Of a stretch of 64,000 bases of DNA, positions 49,030-61,300 are shown one piece after another (position 1 is the first letter of the stretch; each line of letters starts with the position of its first letter). The translations under genes and the position numbers were made by a program. Below the pieces are notes generated by a model. It was not told the origin of the DNA. It saw only the letters and a list, made by a program, of their open reading frames with translations, and did no database searches. This DNA is from Phocoena phocoena (taxonomy: Eukaryota > Chordata > Mammalia > Artiodactyla > Phocoenidae): contig NC_089224.1 in the NCBI RefSeq assembly GCF_963924675.1, forward strand, positions 43,195,158 to 43,259,157, read 5' to 3'.

Positions 49030-49308
49030 CCTTTCACTCAGTTCAAAGAGAGGGAGCTCTCAGTGACTCATACATAGAGGACAGAGTTTAATGTTATAAA
49101 GAAAAGTGCCATAGATGAGGCAGTGATGGCAAAGGAAATGAGTCTTTCCAAAGCAGAAAGATTTAAGAGGAAAGGAGATCGTGCCATATCGCAAAAACTC
49201 TGATAGTACTGTTCCAACCCTCCCACGTTGCTCTCTCCCCATCTCTTTTTGCTTCTTGCATTTCCCTTCGCCACCAGTGTTAAGCGTGTACCTCCCCGCA
49301 CAACTTAC

Positions 49309-49350
49309 CTTGAAACGGGACTCCATTGAGCTCTCGAGAGTGACACAAGG
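49309..49350 (-). other. Putative divergent first exon, minus strand
   Basis: On the minus strand the sequence TCCCGTTTCAAG is followed by gtaagttgtg, a near-perfect donor with its exon edge at 49309. An ATG at 49326 would give only six codons (MESRFK) before the splice, in a poor initiation context, so a non-coding RNA is as likely as a protein. The start site is unknown and would lie in the promoter to the right. Confidence 0.5.
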
Positions 49351-49584
49351 ACCTAACCAATCATATCGCGCGGCCTCTCCTGGGCGGCCTCAATAGAAGC
49401 GTCTGGACCAATCAGGATCCTGGGGAGATGAGCAAGTTGCGTTGTGGCACGACTCAGCGTATACTTCCGCGCGTGCTGCCCGGGATAGGAGCCTGGCAGA
49501 GCAGCTGCACACACGGCAGTGCGGAGGCAGAGAAGGGGTTGGTGATACGGTGCTATAAATCTGTGGTCCAGTCCACCTCCCTTT
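49330..49584. promoter_or_regulatory. Bidirectional promoter with two CCAAT boxes and a TATA-like box
   Basis: Between the two outward-pointing putative exons lie aaccaatcat (CCAAT core 49357-49361) and gaccaatcag (49408-49412), about 50 bases apart, the usual spacing of paired NF-Y sites. An ETS-like acttccg lies at 49463-49469. CG dinucleotides are frequent. On the plus side ctataaat (49553-49560) is TATA-like and would place a start near 49585. This is the best-supported promoter in the window. Confidence 0.6.
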
Positions 49585-50023
49585 TAAGACGTCCTCCCCC
49601 CTTATTTCTGTTCTCAGTTAGAGATGCAGCAGCTTACTCCTGTAGCGACCTACTAAAAAGCAACAAGGAGAAAGACATCGTCTTTTTGAAAAAACGTTCT
49701 TTCGTCTCTTTCTTTGTTCCTTCGTTTGTTTTTCTTGCCCCTTTTTGTTTAGTTGAACGGCAATAGGAGGGTAGTCTCCGTCTTTTTAAACTCTCTTTTT
49801 TAAGTTTCCCCTCCCCTTTCATATATTTTTTTTCGCCATTTCTCTTAGCGTTGGACTTTGGGGTCGAAAGCATTTCTTTTTATTTGCTTCTTTTAAGCCG
49901 AGCACAGTTTTAGGTTTCGTGCTGTCTTAAGAGAACTATCCAGCAGCCTCTTGCTCATCCTTATTGGGAGAACTGCACCGTTACTTTAAAAACACATATA
50001 CACAAAAACCTTAAGGGAGAAAG
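49585..50023 (+). other. Putative non-coding 5' exon, plus strand
   Basis: Downstream of the TATA-like box, a T- and C-rich stretch ends in gggagaaag followed by gtaagtttcg, a near-consensus donor whose exon edge is 50023. No convincing start codon or long frame is present, so it would be 5' untranslated sequence. The plus frame at 49428-49766 crosses the presumed start and has no relatives. The start is inferred from the TATA position. Confidence 0.5.
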
Positions 50024-52900
50024 GTAAGTTTCGGTTTGGTTTCTTTAATCATTAGTTGCAGCGATGCGCTGGCAAACCCAGAAAACCTGTAAGTGAGCAG
50101 AATACAGAATACGAAGTTAATTGCACATGTTTGTATTATTTCAAAGATACTGCTCTGCTTTTTAATTCTAGAGAGCTAGACTAAAAGACCGTGGACGCAT
50201 GCTTGACGTACTGAATATTCACAAATGTCAATGGCAGAAACTTAAGTGGTAAATGTGGCCAGGGAAGAACAGGGGTACAATGGGAGTCTAGATATTGAGT
50301 GAGCTTCGGGATTGAGGTTGGAAGTTCATTTCGTGGGAAGAGAGGGATAACTTGGGTTTGGGGGGGCGGGGGGATGCATGCCTCTACTTTCGCGAAGCAA
50401 CCGAAGGACCGGAGAGGCTTTAGGACCATTAAGGGGAATCAGAAGCCTGGACTTGGAGATTAGACCAGCGAAAACCCCCGACTTAATTGTATTAAACAGA
50501 TAACATGTGCTGGGGAGATGGGATTGCCAGATGGAATTTAGATGGTGCACCAGGCAGCTAGTTGTAGTTGACTGAAAAAAGTACATGCCGCCTGAGGGCT
50601 GGGGCTGGGCTGGGGCTGGGGTGGGTAGAAGCTGTCAAAACTCATCGTTGCGAGGTGTGCGGTCTCTAATTCACGACCGCCAATGATCATGGTTTTGTTT
50701 CAAAAGAAGATAGCCAATTTAGGGCCGAATTCTTAAGCCTGTACCGGATATGAGATTCCCTTTGTTCAGAAAAGCGTAAATAAGATCCTTGGAGCTGTGT
50801 CTGTTGGAGGGGCGGCTGCCTGGGAGCCTCGCTGTGCTGCGCGCTGGGAAGTGGATTCCAAGCCCTGTCCTTGGTCCTACGCGGCTGACTTCGCCTTCTG
50901 GGCGAGGGGGGAACCCCCTTCGCAGCCGACAAGGCTTCGCAGCCACTCAGTAGCCAACTCGGCTACACATCCCTCAACCCCTTCCTTGCGCCCCCCACCC
51001 ACCCCTTTTCTCGAATAGCTATTGTTAAACTGACGCCTGGAGAAAGATGGTTGGGGATGAGACGCTGGGCAGACACTTGCTTCATTTTAACTTTTGTGAT
51101 TTCTCAGGGTTTAGGAGAAACCAGCTGGCTTTCTACTGCGAAAAAGAGAACACAGGGTAGAGGTGGGAAAGGGGGAGGATGTTCGCGGGGCGGGGAGGGT
51201 GGAGGGAATGGTGGTGGCAGTGCCCTTGCCTAAGAGAAGTTTAAATTATTGGCACGAGGGGGTGTGGGCGAGTGTGTGCATGAGAGCGCCCGTGTGGTGC
51301 TTGAGAAGGAGAGGATTGGGAAAAGGTACAAAGCCGGCTGGCTTAATTTCTCTCTGCTCTCCATCCCACCCACCCTCCCAGTTCGAAAAGCCAACGCGCG
51401 GCCGGTCTTCTCCGGACTCGACTTTGCCATCTCCGGGGTCCTGGGGGTTGGGGATAGCAAGGTGGCAGTGCCCACCCCGGGATCTCAGCGGCGAACAGGA
51501 CTTCGCGTGGCCATTGTTGCTTAATTTATGCCCAGCACGTTGCCACGTACCCACCTATTTCACGTCTGTAAAGAATTAATATGAGAGCTGTATAACTGTG
51601 GGAAATTGGAGGTTGGATACATTCTCTGTTTTCCATTTGCAAGTACGGGTTAGCGAAACTGATGTCGAGACTGGGTATTTTCTCTCGTAATTACCAGCTG
51701 CAGATCTGGCTTTACTGTGGCCAGAGTGAGAGAAATTGTCAACCATTTAGAATTTACTCTTAACACCGCTGGGCCAGGATGGATGTCTCTGTACTTTCTC
51801 CCCGAAATGAACAGGTTCTTTCCCCTCCCCCGCTCATGTACAAACATTCCTGTTGGTTAAGATTCTAAACCTTCAGTCCTTCCCTACACCCTATTTATTA
51901 TACCCATCCTCTGGATGTTGAGAGTGGAAGGGAAATGGAGGTGGTTTATTTCTTAGGCCTACAGTGCAACCTATAAAATGTAGGCTTAACATGGTCGGGG
52001 GGTGGGGTACAGAGCAGACAATAGTAACCTAAGAAATTATTTTCCTAACTGGAAATCAGTTCCTAAAAGTCAGGGGGAAAGGTGTGAGTGTTTGGGGGAT
52101 GGAAGGGTATGAAATCTGTTTAGGCCCCATAAGATTTCCTTGGTAAAATGGCTTCTTAAATGGGACATCTGAAAGATTTGTTAGAATCTAAAATAAGTCA
52201 AAAAAAAAAAAAAAAGAGGGAGAGAAAATGTTGAGGGTTTAAAAATCACCTTTTGGGGGATTAAGAGAATAACTATTTCTCTTAGTTTTTGCTGAGTCTG
52301 TCTTACACCAGGTACTCCTGGGTTCCCCTTCCCTCTTTTATCCAAGTGCTTGGCAGCCCCACTTTATAAAGCTTAACCTGTTCTGGAGTTCTCCACGAAA
52401 ACACAGTGTTTGCCAACTAGAAGTGGTTTGGAAGACTTGGGGAACTCTGTTGAGAGAGAGGCCTCCCATGACTTCAAGAAGTCAGTTTCGGGAAGTAGGG
52501 CATCATAAGGCATTCTAAGAGTTTTAGGCTTGGATTGGCAAATTTGGTAGGCCCATTTTTGCCTAACGTTTGGAAACAGGCATTCTTAGCAATCCCCCCT
52601 GCCTGGGATGGGAATATTATAATTAACTGTTTAGAGGGAGGTCAAAGAGGCGCAGGCGCTTTGAGCCGTTTCCCCAGGAACCCGTACAAAGTCAATTAAG
52701 GTCATTTAATTGCAAATCGTAATTGGGGTGACAATAGAAATGCTGATATAGAATCAATTAGCTATTTCTGGTGTCCCCAGTCTGGGTCCCCCAAATTGAG
52801 GGCTGGACTGTCTCCATTTCGATCATGGCTGAGCCCCCTACTTTACTGTCTGATTTGACTTCGCCCAGGAGGGCAATTTTGTCTCCTCTACCTCCCGCCC
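50024..52900. other. Intron-like DNA, partly CpG-rich
   Basis: 50600-51500 is GC-rich with scattered CG and short G-rich repeats (gggctggggct at 50598-50624). Open frames here on both strands are composition effects. An A-run lies at 52201-52215. A homeodomain-core cluster lies at 52692-52762. No coding exon seen. Confidence 0.4.
52692..52762. promoter_or_regulatory. Homeodomain-core cluster, candidate enhancer
   Basis: Four AATTA/TAATT-type cores fall within 70 bases (gtcaattaag, catttaattg, cgtaattggg, atcaattagc), next to a nuclear-receptor-like aggtcaaagagg near 52639. Such density in the first kilobases after a promoter suggests a regulatory element. Confidence 0.35.
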
Positions 52901-53654
52901 TGGGTTAGAGGAGTCCTTCCCCGCTTCTCCCCCAGCCCCGCCCGTCGCGTGGGGGGCGGGGAGCGCTGGCCGCCCTTAGCGGACCTTGCTGCATCAAACC
53001 CGCATCATGCCCTTGAAGCTGTAACCTCGGTCACGTTCTTGCGGCGACTCAGCCGCCCACTGCTCAGTTCTTTCTCTTACCTCGTGCGATTACAGGTAGG
53101 TTTGACAGGTGATATTTTTAAATGTAGTTTTTTAGGGGGAAGGGTTAAAACGGAAGCCTTTGCATTGAAAGAAAACAAACACACAAAAAAGCCCCAATAT
53201 GACAGGTGCTCTCGTAATTAAGCGGATGAGCAGGTGTAAAAACGTGCTCCCGCCGCGTGGTTTGGGGTCGGTTTTGACTCCCAGTCTTGGGTCTGGGTCT
53301 GAGGACTGGCACAGGTTTTTCCTGGGGAAAGCGATTGAACTGGGCGTGGGGGCGGGCCAAGGAAAGGCAGCGATGGGACGCCCCCTCGGTGAAGAGTTGG
53401 CCGTTTCAGGGCTTCGGTGGGGGGCGTTGGAAGGATGCGGCGAGCGACAGGCGCTTATATAGTCGAGTGCAGGATTTCCTACTTTGTGTTTGAAGCAGAG
53501 TATAGCACCCCACACAGGTACTCGGGGCTTATTTGAACATCAGATTCCATCTAGACAGGCAGAGAAGGGCAGCGGGGGCAAACCTTTAGTTTTTCGCGGA
53601 GGGACCGGACGCTTCAGCTGTGAAGTAGGGAAAAAGCCCTTGAGCTTTGCTTGC

Positions 53655-53703
53655 AGTATGTTAATATATGTATGTATATATATTTGATACACATACATCA
53701 AAG
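53655..53703. other. AT-rich inverted-repeat patch inside the CpG island
   Basis: About 50 bases of alternating A/T (atatatgtatgtatatatat) followed by acacatacat form a partial hairpin in the middle of GC-rich DNA. Confidence 0.6.
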
Positions 53704-53999
53704 TACCCCCGCGCGAATCGCTCTGGCTGCCCTTTAGAGTCCGGAGCCTCGGGGTTTGCAAACTTGCACCTGGTATCTGACGCCTCTGGGCGCGCGACGC
53801 TCTCCGCGCTGCCAGGGGAACCTGGTCCAGGAGCCTGCCTGGAATCGGAAGCTGGGAGGGAAGGAGCCAAAGAGTCCGCAGTCGGGCGTGTGCTCCCAGG
53901 CACCGACCCTCGGGGCTGCCGGGCAGGGCACGCGCCGGCAGCAGTAGCCGCGGCGCCGCGAACTCGCCGCCGGCCCCGCCTCCTGGCGCTCTTCCAAGC

Positions 54000-54677
54000 A
54001 AGCCCCTCCTCCCCGCCCCGCTACAAACGGCGGGACCGCGGCGCCCGGGCGTCACTGAGGCAGCTGCGGGCCGTGCGAGGAGGCCGGTTGCTGGCGCGGC
54101 GCGGGTGGGGCGGGGGTTCCGCTGGGTTCCAGGCCGCCTTCCCGCCACCGTCAGACCTGGGGACGCCGCTGCCGCCGCCACTACCGCCTCTCCGCGGAGC
54201 CCGCCCGGAGCGAATCCTCCGCGGCTGTGTGACGGTCGGCAGCGCGAGCCGTAGTAGCTGCAGCTCTGAGTCACAGCAGGCAAGTGCGGGGGTGGGGTGG
54301 GGTGGGGCGGGGGCGGGCACGCCTCGCCGGGCCGCGAGTCTGTTCCGGACGCCGAGGCTGAGGGCGGTGCGCGCCGCCGCGGCGCTGTGTTGCGGAGTCC
54401 GGCCTCGGCTCGGCGGGAGCCCTCGTCCGGGCTCAGGGCGGGAACGTTGGTGGGGGCGGCGGAGGTTGTACACGGGAAGTTCCTAGAGCTCGACCCCTGG
54501 CGGCGGGAGTCGAGGGAATTGGTCGCCTCGGGAGGTGGCACCGCCCCTCTTGTGGGCACAAGCTGGTTGGGGGCGGCCGGAGCCGAGCGGGGCCAGTTGC
54601 GCCAGGCAGCGTGCACAGGCGTGGACGTGTCGGGTTACGGCCGCGGGTGGCGCGAGAAGAACTGCGCCGAGACGCAG
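54000..54677 (+). other. Putative non-coding 5' exon(s) with alternative donors
   Basis: Within the island, two plus-strand donors are visible: cacagcag followed by gcaagtgcgg (edge 54279), which fits the rarer GC-AG class with its strong flanking consensus, and gagacgcag followed by gtgagtgtat (edge 54677), a standard strong donor. The sequence before them has no credible coding frame. The start is not marked by a TATA box, so the left limit is arbitrary. Confidence 0.45.
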
Positions 54678-55300
54678 GTGAGTGTATTGGAGGGAAAGTG
54701 GGGGAGGGGGCTTTTCTAGAAAAAGGGCAGGATTCCTGTGGTGGACTGGCACCTCCGCCTTGTGGGAGGCTGCGTGCACTGGGTTCTCCAGCCGGGTGGT
54801 GTCTGGTGGCGTGCCCACTTGGTACGGCGCCTCCTCGCGCGTGGTCCTTGGCGCTCCCGGGGCGTCTCGAGACTTGCTGCGGCCACGCAGTGTGCGGAGG
54901 TGGGTTGGGACCGTGGGCGCCCAGGACAGAGCAGGGAGGATCCTCGGGCCGCTCTTCCCCTTGCGCCGTGTTAGGTGAGATCGGGCGCAGCCGCGCGAGG
55001 TCGCAGCTCGAGGTCGCATCCCGGGTTTGCGCGCGAGCCGTGCGCTGGGCGGGAACCACGGGGCGGGTCGGGCCGCCGGGCGAGGCAGGCTCTGGGCTTT
55101 CGCTTGCTCGCGGCGGTTGCGGCGGCTGCCTCCAGCTCGGCCAGGAGGGCTGGCCAGCTGCGCCCCGGTGCACGGACGTGTGTGCGCGCCCTGGTGAGAC
55201 TGGTGGAGTCTCGGGTGGACCAGCCTCTGTTAACCAGCAGGTGCTCCTCCAGTGGTCGTGACAGTGACCAGCACACAGTCTTCCCACGGCGTTTCCTTAA

Positions 55301-58300
55301 AAGCTGACTTGTTATCCTAGAGGGCTGGAGCGCAGGACCTTGCCTCTAGATGTAAGCCACAGGCACGGAGCCGTAGCTGTCCAGATGGTCATTTAAAATA
55401 GTGTGCATTTTCAAAGATCATCTTTACGATAAAATGTTCATCTCCTATCGTCTGTGTTTTCTGAAAATGTGAGGAAAGGAGGGTTGGTTACCGGCTATCT
55501 ACCCTCCTTTATTCCTTCCCCAAAGGATGGTGCTTAATGCCACACGAAATATGTCCGGCAAGGACAAAGAGCTTTTTAAAACTTAATGTTTTTGTGGACC
55601 TACCCATAATAATTGTCTTCATAAAAATGTAGCTCAGGCCCAGACTTATGGCAATTAAGTCCATTTAAAAACTCTAATAGCAGTTGGGATGTAATTTTCC
55701 CATCCTTTTAAGTAAAATCGGTTTGTTTGAAATACTGTTCAGTTGCCCTTGAAGACAACATTGTCAAGAATCGTTTCACCCAGAGTCGTCTGAATTTTTC
55801 ATTTGTGCTAAGGCCACTTTTTCTTGCGGGAGCTGACCTGGAGTCTCCATTTTGGTGAGCGGGTGGAAAAGCTTTCCTGGATCTACTTTCTCATCTGGAC
55901 CTTTGGTTCTAGAAATGGGTGACTCTTGATGGAGGAACTGCAAAGTTACTGCCTTTGGTTTTGAGCTGTTCTTCATAATACGTTTGTAGGAATGTTGGTT
56001 TAACACTGTTCAGGTGTGTGTGGGGTACATACTTAAAGTTCTCTTGGAAATGGGGGAGAGAGTAGAGGGGGGAAGAGGAAAACAGTTCTGGAAGATCATG
56101 GCTGGGGTGCGGTGGGGAAAATTAGATTTTGAAGAAACACGTTCCATCCAATTTTCTGTGCTTCCTCTACTTTCTTTTCCTTCTTGAGAGAATGTTCTTG
56201 TGTTTGTGTGCTCAAAACTGGCCCCTTAATGCCCTTTCGGGTAACTTTGTGCTGCCACCTTTCGGGGGAGTAAGGTTTTTTGTTTTCTCTTCAAAGACCC
56301 AGCCTTAGGCCTTTAAGGCCCGCCCCCCCCCCCTTCTCCCTGTCTTTAGGTGTTTCCTTCACTGTGTCTTGTTTGCTGTTAGAAATCATGTCAGGTCAGC
56401 TGTTTAAGCTGCATGCACTCTTTCCCGTGGTTCAAGAGAATTTTAGTTTTAGGATATGCTACTAGAACAGAACAGGTACCCAAAACTGGTCAGTGTCCAC
56501 CAGGCCTGTCTGTTATTTCCTACTGAACCTTATTTTCCTTTTCTAGGTTCAGAAGGTATTGGTTGTTAGAGTTCCTTTTTTGGTTTTGGTTTTTTGGTTG
56601 GTTGGTTCTGGTTAATGCTTCTTCACCAGAGAAGCGACGTCCTTCTCTGTCTGGTTCAGCACTTTTAGTTAAGACTCAGCTCCCGGCTGGTTACTGAAGA
56701 ACAATGCTCTAAGCGGCATTTCTACTTCCTCATTTCTTAATCCAGCTTTTGGTGCTTTGTGTACGGACAGGTGTTCCTGGCTGAATCCTTGTTGCCACTT
56801 TCAGCCATTCTAGCCTTCTGTGCTTTTCCTGTTGATGTTATTTTAATTAAAAAAAAAAAATACTGCTTTGCCCTCTCAAACGTCTCTTTCTCTTCTTCTC
56901 TTCTTCTCTTTTAGAAGGAAGTCCCAAGTTCTCTTTAAGGACACAACAGAGCCATCCAGAATACCCCAGCTTCTAGGCTGGGATCAACCTTTTCCTCTTA
57001 ATTTGATTGGAAGAAAATATATATATTTTAATTTATGATGCTTTTCAGGCATCAGCATGGCGCAAGAGCACCACAGTGGCAAATTACTCTTCATGTTCTT
57101 TGTCCCCAAAGAGCTGGGTACTCCTAAATAGCATCTTATCAAGACTGACTTTACCTTCACCTTTTTGATGGCTTGGTCTGCATGGTAGGGTCAGTTCTTT
57201 TGCTTCTCGTTTGAAATCTTTTAAAATCTACCACATTATTACATTCTTGTTGCCACCTTTGTCACAGATAATGTTTATTTGGAAGTAAGGGAGGTTGGAG
57301 ATCCACGGTATTTAGCCTGGTCAGGTTAATTTTTTTGATGGCATTGGGAGGGGCTCTATAGGTGAGATGGTATGGGGCCTGGATGGTGTGCCACCCTGTG
57401 GAAAACCTGCCCATAGCAGTCCTCCCCAGCTGTTTCTGATTCTTTAGAAAATCAACTGAATGGGCCAATAATCATAGTAAGCTACCACATTAAAGTGTTG
57501 ATGATGTGTTTTTTCTTTCTTTTTTTTAAGCATGGGTATTTGGTTGGAGGCAGGGCCACTGAATGGGCACATGACCATCGTGCCTCCCCATTGAAATTCT
57601 TGATTTTTGGACAAGGGGGCCAGTACTTTGATTTTGTACTGCAACCTACAGATTATGTAGCTTATCCTGCCTGGTTAGAGGCTTTCTTGATTGTTAATAT
57701 TTAGCTGGCAGCATTGCTGCTTTATGCTAATACTATATTATAGAACTGTTGGAAATCCAAGGCTCTGTGCGCTAGTGATGCCACACCCAACTCTTGAATT
57801 AACTCTGGAGGACATTAGATGCATAGAATGTTTACTTGCTTTGGCCAATTTCATTTTACTGATGTGGCAGTCTTCACTGGTTCTTGTTACTCACAGAACC
57901 CAAGTGTTGTGTACTCTTAATGCCAAATCCATTGTTTTGTTTCTAATTTGGGAAGAACATTTATCATCTATTTATTTGATTCTAGATACTGGTTGGTTTG
58001 CAGTGCTTGTCGATTTCAAGTGTTAAGTGGAAACAGAAGGTGCTTAAGCTTGAAAGGCAATAATTTGTTTTAAGCCTTTTGTGTGTTAAAATGTACACTT
58101 TTTTTTTTTTACTGTTTAAGTAGGTTTGGTAACTTGAAATCTGAATTAAAACTAGGAATTAGTGTCTAGTAAAAGTCTACAGAGGTTTTATGGTGTATTT
58201 AGGAAAAATTTAACTAACAGGAAATGAACAGATTTGGCTTTTAGCATTCATGATGTATATCATGACTTTAATTTTAGTAAGGTCAAAGGAGAACTTTTTT

Positions 58301-61300
58301 TTAACGGGGAGACGACTTTCTATATCAATAGCCTTGTAGTCCATCGTATAAAACAAAACAAAAGGCTACTCCTCTGTAACAGTGGGTTAGGTGCATTTTC
58401 ATAGCCATCATCCCCGCTATTATTACCAATGCTAAGTTTCCCAAGATTAGTCTACATAAAAATATCTGTTTTTGGTAAAGGTGTTATTTTCTCAGAGCTA
58501 TGGGTTTGGTGTTAAATGCATCAATTTCATTAATATTCTTAGCCGTATGTTTCCCTTTCGAATGTTGCTTGGTAGTTTTGTGTGATGACAGATAAGGGTT
58601 TTCCTTGTAAGCAGGGTTTATAAGGAGGAGGATAGGTGCTTTGGCAAGGAGTGGAATAAGGAGTAAAATAACTGAGAAGGTCATAGGAATAGGTGGCGTG
58701 GGGTTAAAGCCAAACCAATTTGGAGGCTGCCTTATTAATTGCAAGTAATTGTGTTTTATGCTTTTTTGTTTTTAAAAACTTGCACTTTCCTAGTACTTGT
58801 CTATATTACTGATTTCTATTATGTCAGTTTCTGACTTAAAATGAATAGCAAAGAAGGTTTGACAGGCAAGACCCTCTTTCCCACTTTTAGAAATTTGAAA
58901 AAACTGTATGATTTTTCTCAATAGACTTATTTATCATGAGACAGTTATAGTAAAATGTTAGATTTTTTTTAAAACATGAAGGTTTTGTTTTAGTATCAGA
59001 TAAGTTTTGAACTACTAGGTTGAGTTTTCTGTATATTTTTCCCTTGTCTAATCTAATAGTGATAGATTTATACCGGCCTTTTTCCTTGACTTAAAAAAGG
59101 AGTCTGTCTCATAAAAAGGAAATTTATATTCTATATGATTAGCTTTTCTTTTCCTCCAGAATTTTTGTTGTTGTGGGCTATTCATTACTGGAGATTATTT
59201 CAGCAGCTTTAAAGACTATATTAATGGAATATCACAAAAATCCCTATTTTCACAAATATCAGACCCATTAACTGTTCTTTCAGGATGGATTTTCATTTTA
59301 TTTTGTTTTGCATTTAGTTAGCAGTGGTCAGACTCACTTCCAGCTCAGTATTCCTTTTCACTAATTTTATCTCCTTATGAGAATATGGGCAATAGTTATT
59401 TCAGAGTTCTCAGCTTTCCTGTATTTCCTTATTATGGAGCCACTGTAAAATTGAAATTTCTTGTTAAGATTGAGGAGTTTTGAGTCTCTTTGAGCATCTG
59501 AAGAAAGCTGCGGGCCCTCTTTCCCAGGAGAAAGTCACATATCCAGAAATTTCCATACAGTTTCTACCATCTTGCCCTCTGGAGTAAAGACTATTAAAAT
59601 AAGGTTCTATTTAGGAAATAGGACTTTGAAAGTTGGAGTTGTCTTACATTGGTGAGAGCAGGGAGAAATTCAGATTGGTTCTTGTGTGCCGTCGTGTTAG
59701 TGGTGTGGGCCTTTAGCTTTCATCCAAGGCAGTCTCTAAGCTTCCTTGTCTCCTCATAGGTTGTTTTAAAATCCATTCTGATTTTGTAGACAAATATTAT
59801 ACATGTAAGGTCTTCTTGTGAACACAGTGCTGCCAGTTTAACTACTGAGTTGTCTTGCCTGAATAGATTTTGTCACTTTGGTTGAAATTCTTAATTTAGC
59901 AGATCCAGGTGGAAAATACTAGGCTGGTATTCTGAAGTTTCCGTCATCTGGTTTTGGCTCAATTTACCTATGTCCTTGGTTTCTTAACCTTTCTTTGAGT
60001 GTGAAACCTCACACCTCATTGATGGGGTGAAGATGAGCATATTGAAGTATGAGATTTCTGGCAGTGGAATGACAATGTTTCCTGAATTGGAAAAGTGGTA
60101 ATAGGTGGTCCCCATAGATGAGTTTTATATATTTGGCCTTCAATGTGTTATTATGAATCATTGTTTTTATAACATACCATCTTTATAACATACCATCATA
60201 CAATGTGTATTTCTGCCACAGAGAAAGAAAATTCCCAGACTGCAGGGAGGTTTTGGGAGAATTGTGACTTTGAACATTTCAATATGGAAATAGATATAAA
60301 TATATCAATGGAATTTGGAAGGGAAGTTTAAAATGCATTTTTTTCTTGAAAATATAAATAAAGCTAAGAGATTACATGTGAAATTATGAGAAGTTAGCCA
60401 GCTAACATTCCAGGAATATAAATATCTTAATTTAAATTTTCCATCTTTTTTCAATGAGAAGTCAAATTTTAAAATTGAATCATTTACATTAAAATAATCA
60501 GCCCATATCTTCTTGATTTGAATTTTGTTTGATCTCTTATCAAGGATCTATTCCTATACATCAAAAAAATGAAATTTACACCGAAATAACATTTTCCCCC
60601 TGTTGGTTTCAATATCTTTTTACCACCCCAAGTGAAAAGTCATTGATGGATGCCCTATCAAGTAAGTTATTGGAAATTGCTCACTTGTTCAGTTTTTAAA
60701 GGATGTTTAACACTTTTTTATTCTTTAGGCATCATTTGTGCATATCAGAAGCATAAGAGGTATGTCTCAAAGCAAATAAGTCACAGTGTGTTTGAAAATA
60801 AATTCACCGAATTGGGTAAGGTAGGGAAAATACTCCTGGAACTGTTTGTACTTGATCTTGAATTTCCTCTGAGCTGCTTTTCAAAAGTGAGCCTTTTCTA
60901 TTTCACTGTTGCTGCTGCTGTACTGGGGGTACCTTTGGTGACACGAGGATCATCCATCTTTATTGCAGGACTATCTAGAACATTTTAAATATACAAAGTT
61001 TATTATAGAGTGAGCAAGTTTTTATGACCTCTTCCCCAGTAAGGCCTATTTCTGTATGAGTTTGCTGAACACCACTTTCTCTCCCCTAGGTGCTACTTAA
61101 CTGCTTGCTGGCTTATTTTGTTTAAACCTTTGGGGTCCTTTTTGGCCTATGGCTGTGAATGACTCATGGACTTTTCCCAAATACCAGGTCATCAGTGCTT
61201 TAGGTTTTCATCCCTTCCTTGCTGTTGTCCCTGCAAAGAACTTGAACCACCCACAGCCTTCCTCTCCTCTCTGTGATGCCTCTTGCTAGCCCTCTGTCCC

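Larger units (their letters stand above)
52920..55300. promoter_or_regulatory. Large CpG island, candidate strong promoter
   Basis: CG dinucleotides are very dense at 53730-54680 and 54880-55130, with many GC boxes. This is the strongest island in the window. Donors on both strands (minus GAG/gtaagaga with edge 53081; plus ACAG/gtaggt with edge 53095, a GC-type site at 54279, and GCAG/gtgagt at 54677) allow transcription either way, with the plus direction best supported. Long open frames (up to 358 codons) are low-complexity A/P/R/G-rich artefacts. Confidence 0.75.

Noticed and set aside
49060..49326. 88-codon minus-strand protein starting MESRFK
   Set aside because: The strong donor after the sixth codon means the rest of the frame would be intron. 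The ATG context is poor.
51163..51579. 138-codon plus frame
   Set aside because: GC-rich promoter shore with overlapping frames on both strands; no domain, and no splice signal consistent with coding use.
53540..54616. 358-codon minus-strand open frame
   Set aside because: It lies in the densest CpG island, is made almost wholly of A, P, R, G and S, contains no recognisable domain, and overlaps long frames on other phases. Stop codons are rare in such DNA.
54433..55287. 284-codon minus and 216-codon plus overlapping frames
   Set aside because: Same composition effect: both strands and several phases are open at once, which real coding regions seldom show.
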